Below are positions 1-6,462 of a DNA stretch of 8,857 bases, piece by piece (positions within the stretch are counted from its first letter, which is position 1; each line of letters starts with the position of its first letter). Source of the DNA: an uncultured Oscillospiraceae bacterium. GTDB taxonomy: Bacteria > Bacillota > Clostridia > Oscillospirales > Ruminococcaceae. The notes under the pieces were generated by a model. It saw only the letters and a list, made by a program, of their open reading frames with translations, was not told where the DNA came from and ran no database searches. The position numbers were made by a program, and so were the translations under genes. Location of the stretch: contig UQQY01000092.1 of NCBI GenBank assembly GCA_900543295.1, positions 1 through 8,857 on the forward strand, read 5' to 3'.

Positions 1-731
1 GAATGAATCACGCTCTCCCGATGCACTACAATTTCAATGTCCTCCGGCTTTTGGTCAAAAAGCCAGCAGGCCTCGATCAATTCAAGCCCCTTGTTCATAA
101 GCGTGGCGGAATCGACTGTTATTTTTGCACCCATCGACCAATTGGGATGATGCAGCGCCTGTTCCACCGTTACATCAGCAAGCTGTTTTGCAGTTTTTCC
201 ATAAAACGGGCCGCCGGAGGCAGTCAAAATCACCTTTTTTACGCGGTTATGCTCGTTTCCCTGCATGGATTGAAAAATCGCCGAATGCTCGCTGTCCACC
301 GGCAGAATCGGCACACCCTTTTTTCTTGCAGCGGAAATCACGAGCTTTCCGCCGGTCACAAGCGTCTCTTTATTTGCAAGGGCGATCGCTTTCCCTGCCG
401 CTATAGCGGAGAGCGTCGGCCGAAGGCCTACCATTCCGACAACGGCATTGAGCACCACGTCGCTTTCTTCCATGGCGGCCAGCTCGCATAACCCTTCCAT
501 ACCTGCGAGAATCCGCACGCCTGTTCCTTCCGTTTTTTCTTTAAGTTCAGTATACCGGCTTTCCTCGAAAATACACGCCGCTTTTGGGTGAAGCGCATGG
601 ATCTGTGCCGCCAGCAGATTGACGTTTGTATGTGCAGCCAATCCTGTCACAGGATAGCGAAGCGCAGTGCAGACATCGATAGTCTGTGTTCCAATCGAGC
701 CTGTAGATCCTAAAATACAGATTTTTTTCAT
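1..731 (-). CDS. dxr: 1-deoxy-D-xylulose 5-phosphate reductoisomerase, C-terminus cut by window edge
   Basis: Cytosolic enzyme that converts 1-deoxy-D-xylulose 5-phosphate to 2-C-methyl-D-erythritol 4-phosphate with NADPH and a divalent metal, the committed step of the MEP isoprenoid pathway. My translation from 731 stays open to base 1 and gives about 243 residues; the family usually has 380-400, so roughly 60% is present. Visible motifs are the NADPH loop GSTGSIG (residues 8-14), ANKE (119-122), the metal ligands in VDSEHSA (D146, E148), HPNWSMG (195-201) in the substrate-closing loop, and MNKGLE (212-217), whose E217 is the expected third metal ligand. The start at 731 is preferred over an in-frame ATG at 740 because AAAGG lies about 9 bases upstream of it, while the 740 ATG directly abuts that site. 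It follows cdsA after 79 bases. The truncation is a window artefact, not a mutation. Confidence 0.96.
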   Translation of the reverse strand, partial: MKKICILGSTGSIGTQTIDVCTALRYPVTGLAAHTNVNLLAAQIHALHPKAACIFEESRYTELKEKTEGTGVRILAGMEGLCELAAMEESDVVLNAVVGMVGLRPTLSAIAAGKAIALANKETLVTGGKLVISAARKKGVPILPVDSEHSAIFQSMQGNEHNRVKKVILTASGGPFYGKTAKQLADVTVEQALHHPNWSMGAKITVDSATLMNKGLELIEACWLFDQKPEDIEIVVHRESVIH

Positions 732-810
732 GATATTCATCCTTTTCACATAAAAACAGCAAAACTTCCCCAGTGCATCTTGCCCCAAGGAAGCTGTCGC
801 CTGCCATATG

Positions 811-1638
811 TCAAATTACAAAAAACTGCAGCCATACATAGAAAAACGGAGCAACAAAAAAAACCGAATCAAACCGATCGACAACCCCTCCATGTCCCGG
901 CATGATCGATCCATAATCCTTGATGCCATTCTGCCGTTTCATAATAGAGGCAGTCAAATCGCCGAATACGCCCACAAATGTCGCAAGGACAGAAGCGCCG
1001 GTCAAAGACAAATAGTTAATTGCAACCGGCGTACCCATATGCGCCATCAGCGCAGAATAACCAAGCGTTACCAAAACCACTGACACAAGGCTCGCCGCAA
1101 TGCCGCCCACTAATCCCTCTATCGTTTTATTTGGGCTGATTGTCGGCGCCATTTTGTGCTTGCCAAAACGTCTTCCCGCAAAATATGCACCGGCATCGGA
1201 CATCCATGCGCATACAAAAATTAAAATCGTATAGTAAAGGCCCTGCGCTGCACCAAACTGATCACGAATATAAATCAGCGTCGTCAGCGCGATTGGATAA
1301 ACAACTGAAACAAAAAAGATCTGTGAAACCTGCTCTGTGCGCAAAGTATCATGCCAGCGCAGCAGCACGGCAAACAAAAATGCTGCAAAGCCAAATAACA
1401 GCAATACACGATACGGCTTGAGCAAGGGCAGCTCAAACCACGGAATCAGCGCGCCAAACGTAATGCATGCAATGGTGATGAGCTTTCTTTTTTCATACTG
1501 TGCTGTTTGTAAAAGTTCATATACGGCCACGCCCAAAATCAGAGACAATGCGCCGTTAAACACCGGCGTTTCAAAAAAAAGCAGAATAACCAAAAACAGC
1601 GGAATACCGATTGCCGCCGTCAAAAGCCGTGCCTTCAC
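811..1638 (-). CDS. cdsA: Phosphatidate cytidylyltransferase (CDP-diglyceride synthase)
   Basis: Integral membrane enzyme that makes CDP-diacylglycerol from phosphatidate and CTP, the branch-point precursor of bacterial phospholipids. The 275-residue protein is full length for the family and strongly hydrophobic, with membrane segments near residues 5-22, 28-46, 54-70, 76-93, 105-124, 133-147, 173-195, 208-226 and 257-275. The family signature is intact at residues 231-257: S-x-x-K-R, then KD, then PGHGGVVDRFD. An upstream acidic site D148-AGAYF and SPNKTIEG (168-175) also match the family. Translation starts at a GTG, supported by GGAGG about 10 bases upstream. That site lies inside the last codons of uppS, whose stop is only 3 bases from this start, so the two genes are translationally adjacent and surely share an mRNA. 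Its TGA stop is at 813-811. Confidence 0.97.
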   Translation of the reverse strand: MKARLLTAAIGIPLFLVILLFFETPVFNGALSLILGVAVYELLQTAQYEKRKLITIACITFGALIPWFELPLLKPYRVLLLFGFAAFLFAVLLRWHDTLRTEQVSQIFFVSVVYPIALTTLIYIRDQFGAAQGLYYTILIFVCAWMSDAGAYFAGRRFGKHKMAPTISPNKTIEGLVGGIAASLVSVVLVTLGYSALMAHMGTPVAINYLSLTGASVLATFVGVFGDLTASIMKRQNGIKDYGSIMPGHGGVVDRFDSVFFVAPFFYVWLQFFVI

Positions 1639-1641
1639 CGG

Positions 1642-2349
1642 TTAAACACCTCCAAAGCGCCGGTTCCGGCGCGCAAATTCGTCGAGCGCTTTATCAAGAC
1701 ATTTTTCATTAAAATCCGGCCAAAGCGTATCCATAAAAACATATTCCGCATATGCCGCCTGCCATAAAAGGAAATTGGAAAGCCGCTGCTCGCCGCTTGG
1801 TCGGATAATCAGATCAACATCCGGCTGACCCGCTGTGTAAAGATAGGAGGAAAAGCTCTCCTCGTTCAGCGCATCGACCGATTCCTTTCCGGATGCGGCA
1901 TCCTCTGCAAAGCGCCTTGCCGCATAAAGAATCTCGTCCCGTCCTCCGTAATTTACCGCAATATTAAGCGTAAGACCGGTAAAGGACGCGCTTTCCCGCT
2001 CGCAGTCATCCATAAGCTGCCTGATGTCGGGCGCCAGTGCGGAAAGATCCCCAATAAAATGCGTTTTAACGTTTTCCGCACGGTGATTCTTCGCATCCTT
2101 TAAAAAACTGCGAAGCAAATTCATAATAGCATCCACCTCTTCCGGCGGACGTCTCCAATTCTCTGTCGAAAAGGCGTAAACCGTTAAATACCGAATGCCA
2201 ATCTTATTGCAATAACGTGTGATCTTCTGAAACGTGCCTGCACCGACTTTATGACCGGCCTGTCTCGGCAGTCCGCGCTTTTTCGCCCAGCGCCCGTTTC
2301 CATCCATGATGATTCCGATATGCTGCGGCAGAATACGATCCTGTGCCAT
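1642..2349 (-). CDS. uppS: Isoprenyl transferase / undecaprenyl diphosphate synthase
   Basis: Cis-prenyltransferase that adds isopentenyl diphosphate units to farnesyl diphosphate to form undecaprenyl diphosphate, the lipid carrier for peptidoglycan and surface polysaccharides. It acts at the cytoplasmic face of the membrane. The 235 residues are close to the usual length. Signature regions are HIGIIMDGNGRWA (10-22; catalytic D16, with N18 and R20), AGHKVG (31-36), FSTENW (60-65), NYGGRDEI (133-140) and IRPSGEQRLSNFLLWQ (182-197; R183, R189 and S191 expected to bind the diphosphate), followed by AEYVF with E202 as probable Mg ligand. The start ATG has GGAGG 9 bases upstream. The gene sits between frr and cdsA as in many Bacillota, but an intrinsic terminator lies in its leader. 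The proline in IRPSGE, where threonine is more common, looks like normal family variation. Confidence 0.97.
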   Translation of the reverse strand: MAQDRILPQHIGIIMDGNGRWAKKRGLPRQAGHKVGAGTFQKITRYCNKIGIRYLTVYAFSTENWRRPPEEVDAIMNLLRSFLKDAKNHRAENVKTHFIGDLSALAPDIRQLMDDCERESASFTGLTLNIAVNYGGRDEILYAARRFAEDAASGKESVDALNEESFSSYLYTAGQPDVDLIIRPSGEQRLSNFLLWQAAYAEYVFMDTLWPDFNEKCLDKALDEFARRNRRFGGV

Positions 2350-2375
2350 ACTTTTTTTCCTCCGGAATTTTTCAG

Positions 2376-2400
2376 AAAAAAGCGGGAGATTTCCTCCCGC
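2376..2400 (-). terminator. Intrinsic terminator between frr and uppS, possible uppS attenuator
   Basis: On the minus strand GCGGGAG (2400-2394), a five-base loop GAAAT and CTCCCGC (2388-2382) form a perfect GC-rich 7-bp stem, followed at once by six T (2381-2376). This is the classic Rho-independent form. It ends the pyrH-frr transcription unit. The U-run ends only 26 bases before the uppS ATG and no promoter fits in that space, so uppS transcripts coming from upstream must read through it. That suggests partial termination or attenuation; the regulatory role is inference. Confidence 0.8.
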
Positions 2401-2406
2401 CTACGC

Positions 2407-2428
2407 CGGAAAGTCCAGCGCTTTTCCG
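2407..2428 (-). other. Hairpin just upstream of the frr-uppS terminator
   Basis: On the minus strand CGGAAA (2428-2423) can pair with TTTCCG (2412-2407) across a 10-base loop, giving a 6-bp stem six bases ahead of the terminator stem. The descending TTTCC could instead pair with GGAAA overlapping the uppS ribosome binding site, so two alternative leader folds can be drawn. The pairing is visible in sequence; any function is speculation. Confidence 0.35.
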
Positions 2429-2461
2429 CATTGCAGACGTTTTCCAAGAAGCAGAGAAAGA

Positions 2462-3025
2462 TCAGATCTCCATGATTTCTTTCTCTTTGGCTTTCGCATG
2501 TTCGTCAACAATCTTTACGTATTTATCCGTCAGCTTCTGGATTTTCTCCTCACCGATTTTCTGATCGTCCTCTGTAATTTCCGCATTCTTTTTCAGCGTT
2601 TTCAGCTTGTCGTTTGCGTCGCGGCGAAGAGAACGGATTGCAACCTTGCACTCCTCTGCATACTTTGCGACGTCCTTTGAAATCTCGCGGCGGCGCTCCT
2701 CTGTGAGCGGCGGGAACGCAATGCGCAGAACCTTGCCGTCGTTCGCCGGGTTTAACCCCAAATCAGAAGCAAGGATTGCCCTTTGAATAGCGTTCAGCGT
2801 AGTCGGATCCCACGGCTGAATCACCATCAAACGCGCCTCCGGCACGCTGATCGCCGCCATCTGATCGATTTTCGTCGGGGCGCCGTAATACTCTACCGTA
2901 AGCTTATCCAGAATAGCCGGCGTTGCGCGGCCTGCACGGATGGATTTGTACTCGTTGTCAAGCGCGGCGATCGACTTTTTCATTTTCTCTTCTGTTTTTG
3001 CGAGTCTCTCCTGAATTGCGTCCAT
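2462..3025 (-). CDS. frr: Ribosome recycling factor
   Basis: Cytosolic tRNA-mimic protein that, with EF-G, splits the post-termination 70S ribosome so that subunits and mRNA are released. The 187 residues match the usual length of about 185. Visible family features are the N-terminal helix, RAGRATP (30-36), VEYYG (44-48) and IQPWD (69-73) in the beta domain, FPPLTEERR (104-112), and the charged C-terminal helices with RRDAND (134-139). The long charged helices at both ends fit the three-helix bundle of domain I. The ATG has AAGGAG 7 bases upstream. It follows pyrH after 37 bases, the standard pairing, and is followed by an intrinsic terminator, so pyrH-frr looks like the main transcript here. 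Confidence 0.98.
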   Translation of the reverse strand: MDAIQERLAKTEEKMKKSIAALDNEYKSIRAGRATPAILDKLTVEYYGAPTKIDQMAAISVPEARLMVIQPWDPTTLNAIQRAILASDLGLNPANDGKVLRIAFPPLTEERRREISKDVAKYAEECKVAIRSLRRDANDKLKTLKKNAEITEDDQKIGEEKIQKLTDKYVKIVDEHAKAKEKEIMEI

Positions 3026-3062
3026 AGTTGCTCTCCTTTATCATGACCGTAAAATTCTGATT

Positions 3063-3773
3063 TTAATCCTCTACAAGCGTGCCAATGACTTTTCCCTGCA
3101 CAGCATCCACGATATTTTCCGGACGGGCAAGATTGAACACCAAAAGCGGGATATGATTGTCGCGGCACATTGCGGCGGCGGTCGAGTCCATTACCTGCAA
3201 ATTTTTTCCGATAACCTCGCCAAAGGTCAAGCGATCAAATTTTTTCGCATCGTCAAATTTATTCGGATCCTTATCGTACACGCCGTCAACCATTGTCGCC
3301 TTAAAAATAACGTCCGCATCAATTTCCGCCGCACGGAGCGCAGCGGCAGTATCCGTTGAGAAGAACGGGTTGCCGGTTCCGCAGCCGAAAATGACAACGC
3401 GGCCTTTTTCCAGATGACGCACCGCGCGGTTGCGGATATACGGTTCTGCAAACTGCTGCATTGCAATCGCCGTCTGAACCCGGACAGTCACGCCCATCTC
3501 CTCCAGCACGTCTGCTACAGCGAGTGCGTTCATTGTCGTCGCAAGCATGCCGATATGATCCGCGCGGGTACGATCCATCGCGCCGCTTGAACGGCCGCGC
3601 CAGAAATTACCGCCGCCTACAACAATACCAACCTGCACGCCCAAAGCGGCGCAGTCGCGAATGCTTTTGCACACCGTGCGCATGACAGAGTAGTCAAGGC
3701 CAAAGCCCTTTTCACCAGCCAAAGCCTCACCGGATAATTTTAAAAGAATACGCTTATACTTGATTTCAGACAT
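3063..3773 (-). CDS. pyrH: UMP kinase (uridylate kinase)
   Basis: Amino-acid-kinase-family enzyme that phosphorylates UMP to UDP with ATP. In bacteria it is a homohexamer, generally activated by GTP and inhibited by UTP, and it feeds RNA, dTTP and UDP-sugar synthesis. From ATG 3773 the protein has 236 residues, the normal size. Motifs seen are the phosphate-binding LKLSGEAL (11-18; K12), VVGGGNFWRG (51-60), RADHIGMLATTMNA (70-83; D72), CGTGNPFFSTD (131-141) and VDGVYDKDP (162-170). An in-frame ATG at 3812 would add 13 residues (MTPVGR...) that are not family-like. The 3773 start has AGGAG (3786-3782) spaced 8 bases away and is preferred. A promoter about 60 bases upstream means pyrH need not depend on the rhamnose operon. 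Confidence 0.98.
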   Translation of the reverse strand: MSEIKYKRILLKLSGEALAGEKGFGLDYSVMRTVCKSIRDCAALGVQVGIVVGGGNFWRGRSSGAMDRTRADHIGMLATTMNALAVADVLEEMGVTVRVQTAIAMQQFAEPYIRNRAVRHLEKGRVVIFGCGTGNPFFSTDTAAALRAAEIDADVIFKATMVDGVYDKDPNKFDDAKKFDRLTFGEVIGKNLQVMDSTAAAMCRDNHIPLLVFNLARPENIVDAVQGKVIGTLVED

Positions 3774-3831
3774 ATTTCCAACTCCTACCTGCATGCGTCC
3801 CACGGGCGTCATGCTGCATTCTGTTACATAT

Positions 3832-3860
3832 ATTTTACATGAAGCCTTACCGGTTGTAAA
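3832..3860 (-). promoter_or_regulatory. Sigma-70/SigA-type promoter for pyrH-frr
   Basis: The minus strand has a -35 box TTTACA (3860-3855), a spacer of exactly 17 bases, and a -10 box TAAAAT (3837-3832). Each box differs from consensus at one base. The predicted start is near 3825, giving a leader of about 50 bases before the pyrH ATG at 3773. It is the best promoter match I found in the window and falls in the only sizeable non-coding spacer, directly ahead of the housekeeping cluster. Confidence 0.72.
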
Positions 3861-3866
3861 GCCTAT

Positions 3867-3977
3867 TTACGGTTTTTTTCCCAAGCGGCTGCCGACATAT
3901 TTTACAACAGCGCAAATCCCCTTGAGAAGACGTCCGCTTTTAAAAGGAACTATCTCCTGAAAGGGGATTTCTATCAT
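3867..3977 (-). CDS. Doubtful 36-codon ORF between rfbD and pyrH
   Basis: A short ORF begins with ATG 3977, four bases after the rfbD stop, and ends with TAA at 3869-3867. No good ribosome binding site is seen at the right distance. Its first half, IEIPFQEIVPFKSGRLLK, loosely resembles the end of HU/IHF-type DNA-binding proteins, where patterns like IEIP...VP.FK.GK.LK are common. The resemblance covers under 20 residues and the coding stretch overlaps a long hairpin, so chance is quite possible. It could be a gene remnant, a tiny peptide, or nothing. I do not claim a function. Confidence 0.15.
   Translation of the reverse strand: MIEIPFQEIVPFKSGRLLKGICAVVKYVGSRLGKKP
3914..3970 (-). repeat. 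Long inverted repeat (hairpin) just downstream of rfbD
   Basis: AAATCCCCTT (3970-3961 read on the minus strand) is exactly complementary to AAGGGGATTT (3923-3914). Inside it, after a small internal loop, AGGAGA can pair with TCTTCT (one G-U), so the stem extends to about 16 bp around a loop of about 22 bases. It begins 11 bases after the rfbD stop. No T-run follows, so it is not a standard intrinsic terminator. A 3' end-stabilising or processing structure for the rhamnose mRNA is the simplest guess. Confidence 0.5.
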
Positions 3978-3981
3978 AGCT

Positions 3982-4833
3982 TTATGCCTGCGCCTCAAGC
4001 TCCTTGATATAGCGTGCAAGCGCATCCTGCCACGGCGGAAGCTTTGCAAAGCCTGCTTCAACAAGCTTTTCTTTCGACATACGGGAGTTATATGGGCGCG
4101 CCGCCTTTGCGGGATACTCGGAAGAAGGAATCGGATTGATTTTCGCCTTTCTTCCTCCCTCTTTCATGATGGCGGCGGCAAAATCGCTCCATGCGCAAAT
4201 TCCTTCGTTTGTCGCATGATACACGCCGTATTTTTCTGTCTCAATCATATCGCACAGAAGAGAGGCCAGATCATATGTGTAGGTGGGCGAACCGATCTGA
4301 TCGCACACTACGTTGATTACGTCCCGCTCTTCCCCCAGACGAAGCATCGTCTTGACAAAATTGCCGCCGTTTAAACCGAATACCCATGAAATACGGACGA
4401 TGAAATACTTTTTGAGGAGAGCGGTGACAACTTCCTCGCCCTCAAGCTTTGAAAGACCGTAAAAATTGACCGGCGCTTTATTGTCATCCGGTTCAAAAAA
4501 ACGCTCGCCTTTTCCGTCAAAGACATAATCTGTGCTCAGATATACCATCTTCGCATCGATCTCTTTGCAGGCAAGCGCCACATTACGCGTACCGTCCACA
4601 TTGACAGCGCGGCAGACGTCCTGCATTTCCTCCGCCTTATCCACCGCGGTAAACGCCGCGCAATGGACAACGGCATCCGGCGAATAGGCGGTTATCGCTT
4701 CGCGCACCGCCGTTTCGTCCGTCAGATCAAAATCCTCGATATCGACGCCCTTGCATTCGATACTGCGCAAATTTAAATGGCGGATGACGTCATAGCCCAG
4801 TTGTCCTTTTACACCGGTAACCAGAACTTTCAT
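3982..4833 (-). CDS. rfbD: dTDP-4-dehydrorhamnose reductase
   Basis: Short-chain dehydrogenase/reductase that carries out the last step of dTDP-L-rhamnose synthesis, reducing dTDP-4-dehydro-L-rhamnose with NAD(P)H. From ATG 4833 the protein has 283 residues, the usual size. It begins MKVLVTGVKGQLG, with the Rossmann motif GxxGxxG at 7-13. STDYVFDG (100-107) and the catalytic YGLSK (Y125, K129) follow. The frame is open further upstream to 4914, but that extension overlaps rfbB and is not family-like. AAAGGA in the last codons of rfbB abuts an ATG at 4842, leaving it unusable, and is 8 bases from 4833, which fixes the start. The rfbB stop is 5 bases away, so the two are probably translationally coupled. 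This is the last gene of the rhamnose operon. Confidence 0.96.
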   Translation of the reverse strand: MKVLVTGVKGQLGYDVIRHLNLRSIECKGVDIEDFDLTDETAVREAITAYSPDAVVHCAAFTAVDKAEEMQDVCRAVNVDGTRNVALACKEIDAKMVYLSTDYVFDGKGERFFEPDDNKAPVNFYGLSKLEGEEVVTALLKKYFIVRISWVFGLNGGNFVKTMLRLGEERDVINVVCDQIGSPTYTYDLASLLCDMIETEKYGVYHATNEGICAWSDFAAAIMKEGGRKAKINPIPSSEYPAKAARPYNSRMSKEKLVEAGFAKLPPWQDALARYIKELEAQA

Positions 4834-4838
4834 CGCAC

Positions 4839-5867
4839 TCATTCCTTTCCGCGGTTCGCGTACATATGCTCGTAATAATCCTGATACTCTCCGCGCAGAA
4901 TTGTTTCCCACCACTCGCGGTTATCAAGATACCACTTCACCGTCTTTTTGATGCCATCGTCAAACTTTGTCTCCGGCAGCCATCCAAGTTCATTGTGAAT
5001 TTTGGTCGGATCAATCGCGTAGCGCTGATCGTGTCCGGGGCGGTCGGTTACATAGGTGATAAGACTTTCCGGTTTATCAAGCTCGCGCAGAACGGCGCGG
5101 ACAACCTCAAGATTGGTGCGCTCATTGTGGCCGCCGATGTTGTAGACTTCACCCTCGCGGCCCTTGCGGATAACCAAATCGATCGCACTGCAATGATCCT
5201 CAACATACAGCCAGTCGCGCACATTCTCGCCCTTTCCGTATACCGGCAGAGACTCGTCCGCAAGCGCGCGCGTAATAATCAGCGGAATGAGTTTTTCCGG
5301 GAAGTGATACGGACCGTAGTTGTTGGAACAGCGTGTAATCGAAACCGGCAGATGGAACGTACGGTGATATGCCAGAACAAGCAAATCCGCAGAAGCCTTG
5401 GACGCCGAATACGGGCTTGAGGTATGGATCGGCGTGTCCTCTGTAAAAAACAGATCGGGGCGGTCAAGCGGCAGATCGCCGTACACCTCATCCGTAGACA
5501 CCTGATGATAACGCTTAATGCCATATTTGCGGCAGGCGTCCATCAGCACCTGTGTGCCAATGATATTCGTGTGCAGAAATACGCCCGGATTTTCCACCGA
5601 ACGGTCAACGTGACTTTCCGCCGCAAAGTTTACGATAATATCCGGCTTCTCCTCCTCAAAAAGCTTCGATACGCACGCGCGGTCGGTGATATCGCCTTTT
5701 ACAAAGCGGAAATTCGGATTTTTCATTGCCGGTTCAAGCGTCGCCAGATTTCCCGCATAGGTCAGCGCGTCCAGACAGACAATACGATCATCCGGATGAT
5801 TCTCAAGCTCAAAGTAGATAAAGTTACTGCCGATAAAGCCGGCGCCTCCTGTTACAATAATGGTCAT
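4839..5867 (-). CDS. rfbB: dTDP-glucose 4,6-dehydratase
   Basis: NAD-dependent extended-SDR enzyme that converts dTDP-D-glucose to dTDP-4-dehydro-6-deoxy-D-glucose, the second step of the rhamnose pathway. The 342 residues fit the family. Seen in order are the NAD loop TGGAGFIGSN (6-15), FAAESHVDRS (81-90), the active-site STDEVYG (124-130; T125, D126, E127), YSASK (Y153, K157), SNNYGPYHFPEKLIP (181-195) and GENVRDWLYVEDHC, where the nucleotide sugar is held. All catalytic residues are present. The ATG has AAAGGAG 9 bases upstream and follows rfbC after 17 bases. Its 3' end carries the ribosome binding site of rfbD. The product is also a branch point for other deoxysugars, but with rfbC and rfbD adjacent rhamnose is the clear destination. 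Confidence 0.98.
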   Translation of the reverse strand: MTIIVTGGAGFIGSNFIYFELENHPDDRIVCLDALTYAGNLATLEPAMKNPNFRFVKGDITDRACVSKLFEEEKPDIIVNFAAESHVDRSVENPGVFLHTNIIGTQVLMDACRKYGIKRYHQVSTDEVYGDLPLDRPDLFFTEDTPIHTSSPYSASKASADLLVLAYHRTFHLPVSITRCSNNYGPYHFPEKLIPLIITRALADESLPVYGKGENVRDWLYVEDHCSAIDLVIRKGREGEVYNIGGHNERTNLEVVRAVLRELDKPESLITYVTDRPGHDQRYAIDPTKIHNELGWLPETKFDDGIKKTVKWYLDNREWWETILRGEYQDYYEHMYANRGKE

Positions 5868-5884
5868 AGTAATTCACTCCTTTA

Positions 5885-6436
5885 TCAATATACAAAGCTG
5901 CAATCGCTGTCTTTTAAAAACGGTGCATTCTTATCCTTGTCTGAGAGTACCGGATCGCTGACGCCCCAATCGACGCCGATCTGCGGATCATCAAAGCGGA
6001 CGGAGCGATCGCTTTTTTTGTTATAATCATTGTCAACTTTATACACAAACTCCACATCGTCGGTCAATGTGACAAATCCATGCCCAAAGCCGCGCGGAAT
6101 CAAAAGCTGACGCTTGTTTTCAGCGGAAAGCTCTACGCCCACCCACTGCAAGTATGTCGGAGAGCCCTTGCGTAAATCCACTGCAACGTCAATGACTGCG
6201 CCCGCTACAACACGAACGAGCTTGGCCTGCGACCACTCGCCGTTTTGGAAGTGAATGCCACGGAGCGTTCCTCTTTTCGCCGTAAAGCTCTGGTTATCCT
6301 GCACAAAAGTAAGATTAACACCCAATTCTGCAAGTTTTTTTTGCGACCATGTTTCCATAAACCATCCGCGATGATCGCCGAATACGTCCGGCTCCAAAAT
6401 TTTAACGTCCGGAAGCTTTGTATCCACCATTTTCAT
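5885..6436 (-). CDS. rfbC: dTDP-4-dehydrorhamnose 3,5-epimerase
   Basis: Cupin-fold dimeric enzyme that epimerises C3 and C5 of dTDP-4-dehydro-6-deoxy-D-glucose to give dTDP-4-dehydro-L-rhamnose, the third pathway step. The 183 residues match the family. Motifs include FGDHRGWFMETW (19-30), DNQSFTAKRGTLRGIHFQ (47-64) with catalytic-base candidate H62, QAKLVRV (70-76; K72), DVAVDLRKGSPTY (83-95), ELSAENKRQLLIPRGFGHGF (102-121), YKVDNDY (132-138) with the conserved tyrosines, and LSDKD (164-168) near the C-terminus. The ATG at 6436 has AAGGA about 11 bases upstream; a second in-frame ATG two codons later is possible but less well spaced. It lies 26 bases after rfbA. Confidence 0.97.
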   Translation of the reverse strand: MKMVDTKLPDVKILEPDVFGDHRGWFMETWSQKKLAELGVNLTFVQDNQSFTAKRGTLRGIHFQNGEWSQAKLVRVVAGAVIDVAVDLRKGSPTYLQWVGVELSAENKRQLLIPRGFGHGFVTLTDDVEFVYKVDNDYNKKSDRSVRFDDPQIGVDWGVSDPVLSDKDKNAPFLKDSDCSFVY

Positions 6437-6462
6437 TCTGACAACTGTCCTTTCCGCAATAC

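Noticed and set aside
1..491. Plus-strand ORF of 162 codons, overlapped by a second one of 93 codons
   Set aside because: Both are antisense to dxr, whose minus-strand frame carries all expected reductoisomerase motifs; the plus-strand translations show no family features.
748..800. Possible stem (CTTCCTT with GGGGAAG) and T-rich stretch between cdsA and dxr
   Set aside because: The stem needs two G-U pairs and a 15-base loop, and the T stretch is interrupted; not a convincing terminator.
547..807. Minus-strand 86-codon ORF between cdsA and dxr
   Set aside because: It overlaps the dxr start in another frame, and its sequence has no recognisable features.
1798..1801. Proline in the UppS motif IRPSGE, where threonine is more usual
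   Set aside because: All expected diphosphate- and Mg-binding residues are kept, and this position seems to vary in the family, so it is not evidence of altered function.
3050..3065. TAAAAT-TCTG-ATTTTA dyad at the pyrH stop
   Set aside because: Only A-T pairs with a four-base loop and no following T-run; too weak to call a terminator or operator.
3870..3882. Plus-strand T7 run suggesting a plus-strand terminator
   Set aside because: No gene is transcribed on the plus strand here and the preceding stem is weak and interrupted; on the minus strand it is an A-run.
4866..6026. Plus-strand ORFs of 184 and 200 codons
   Set aside because: They are opposite rfbB and the end of rfbC, which are unambiguous; the long open antisense frames follow from codon bias.
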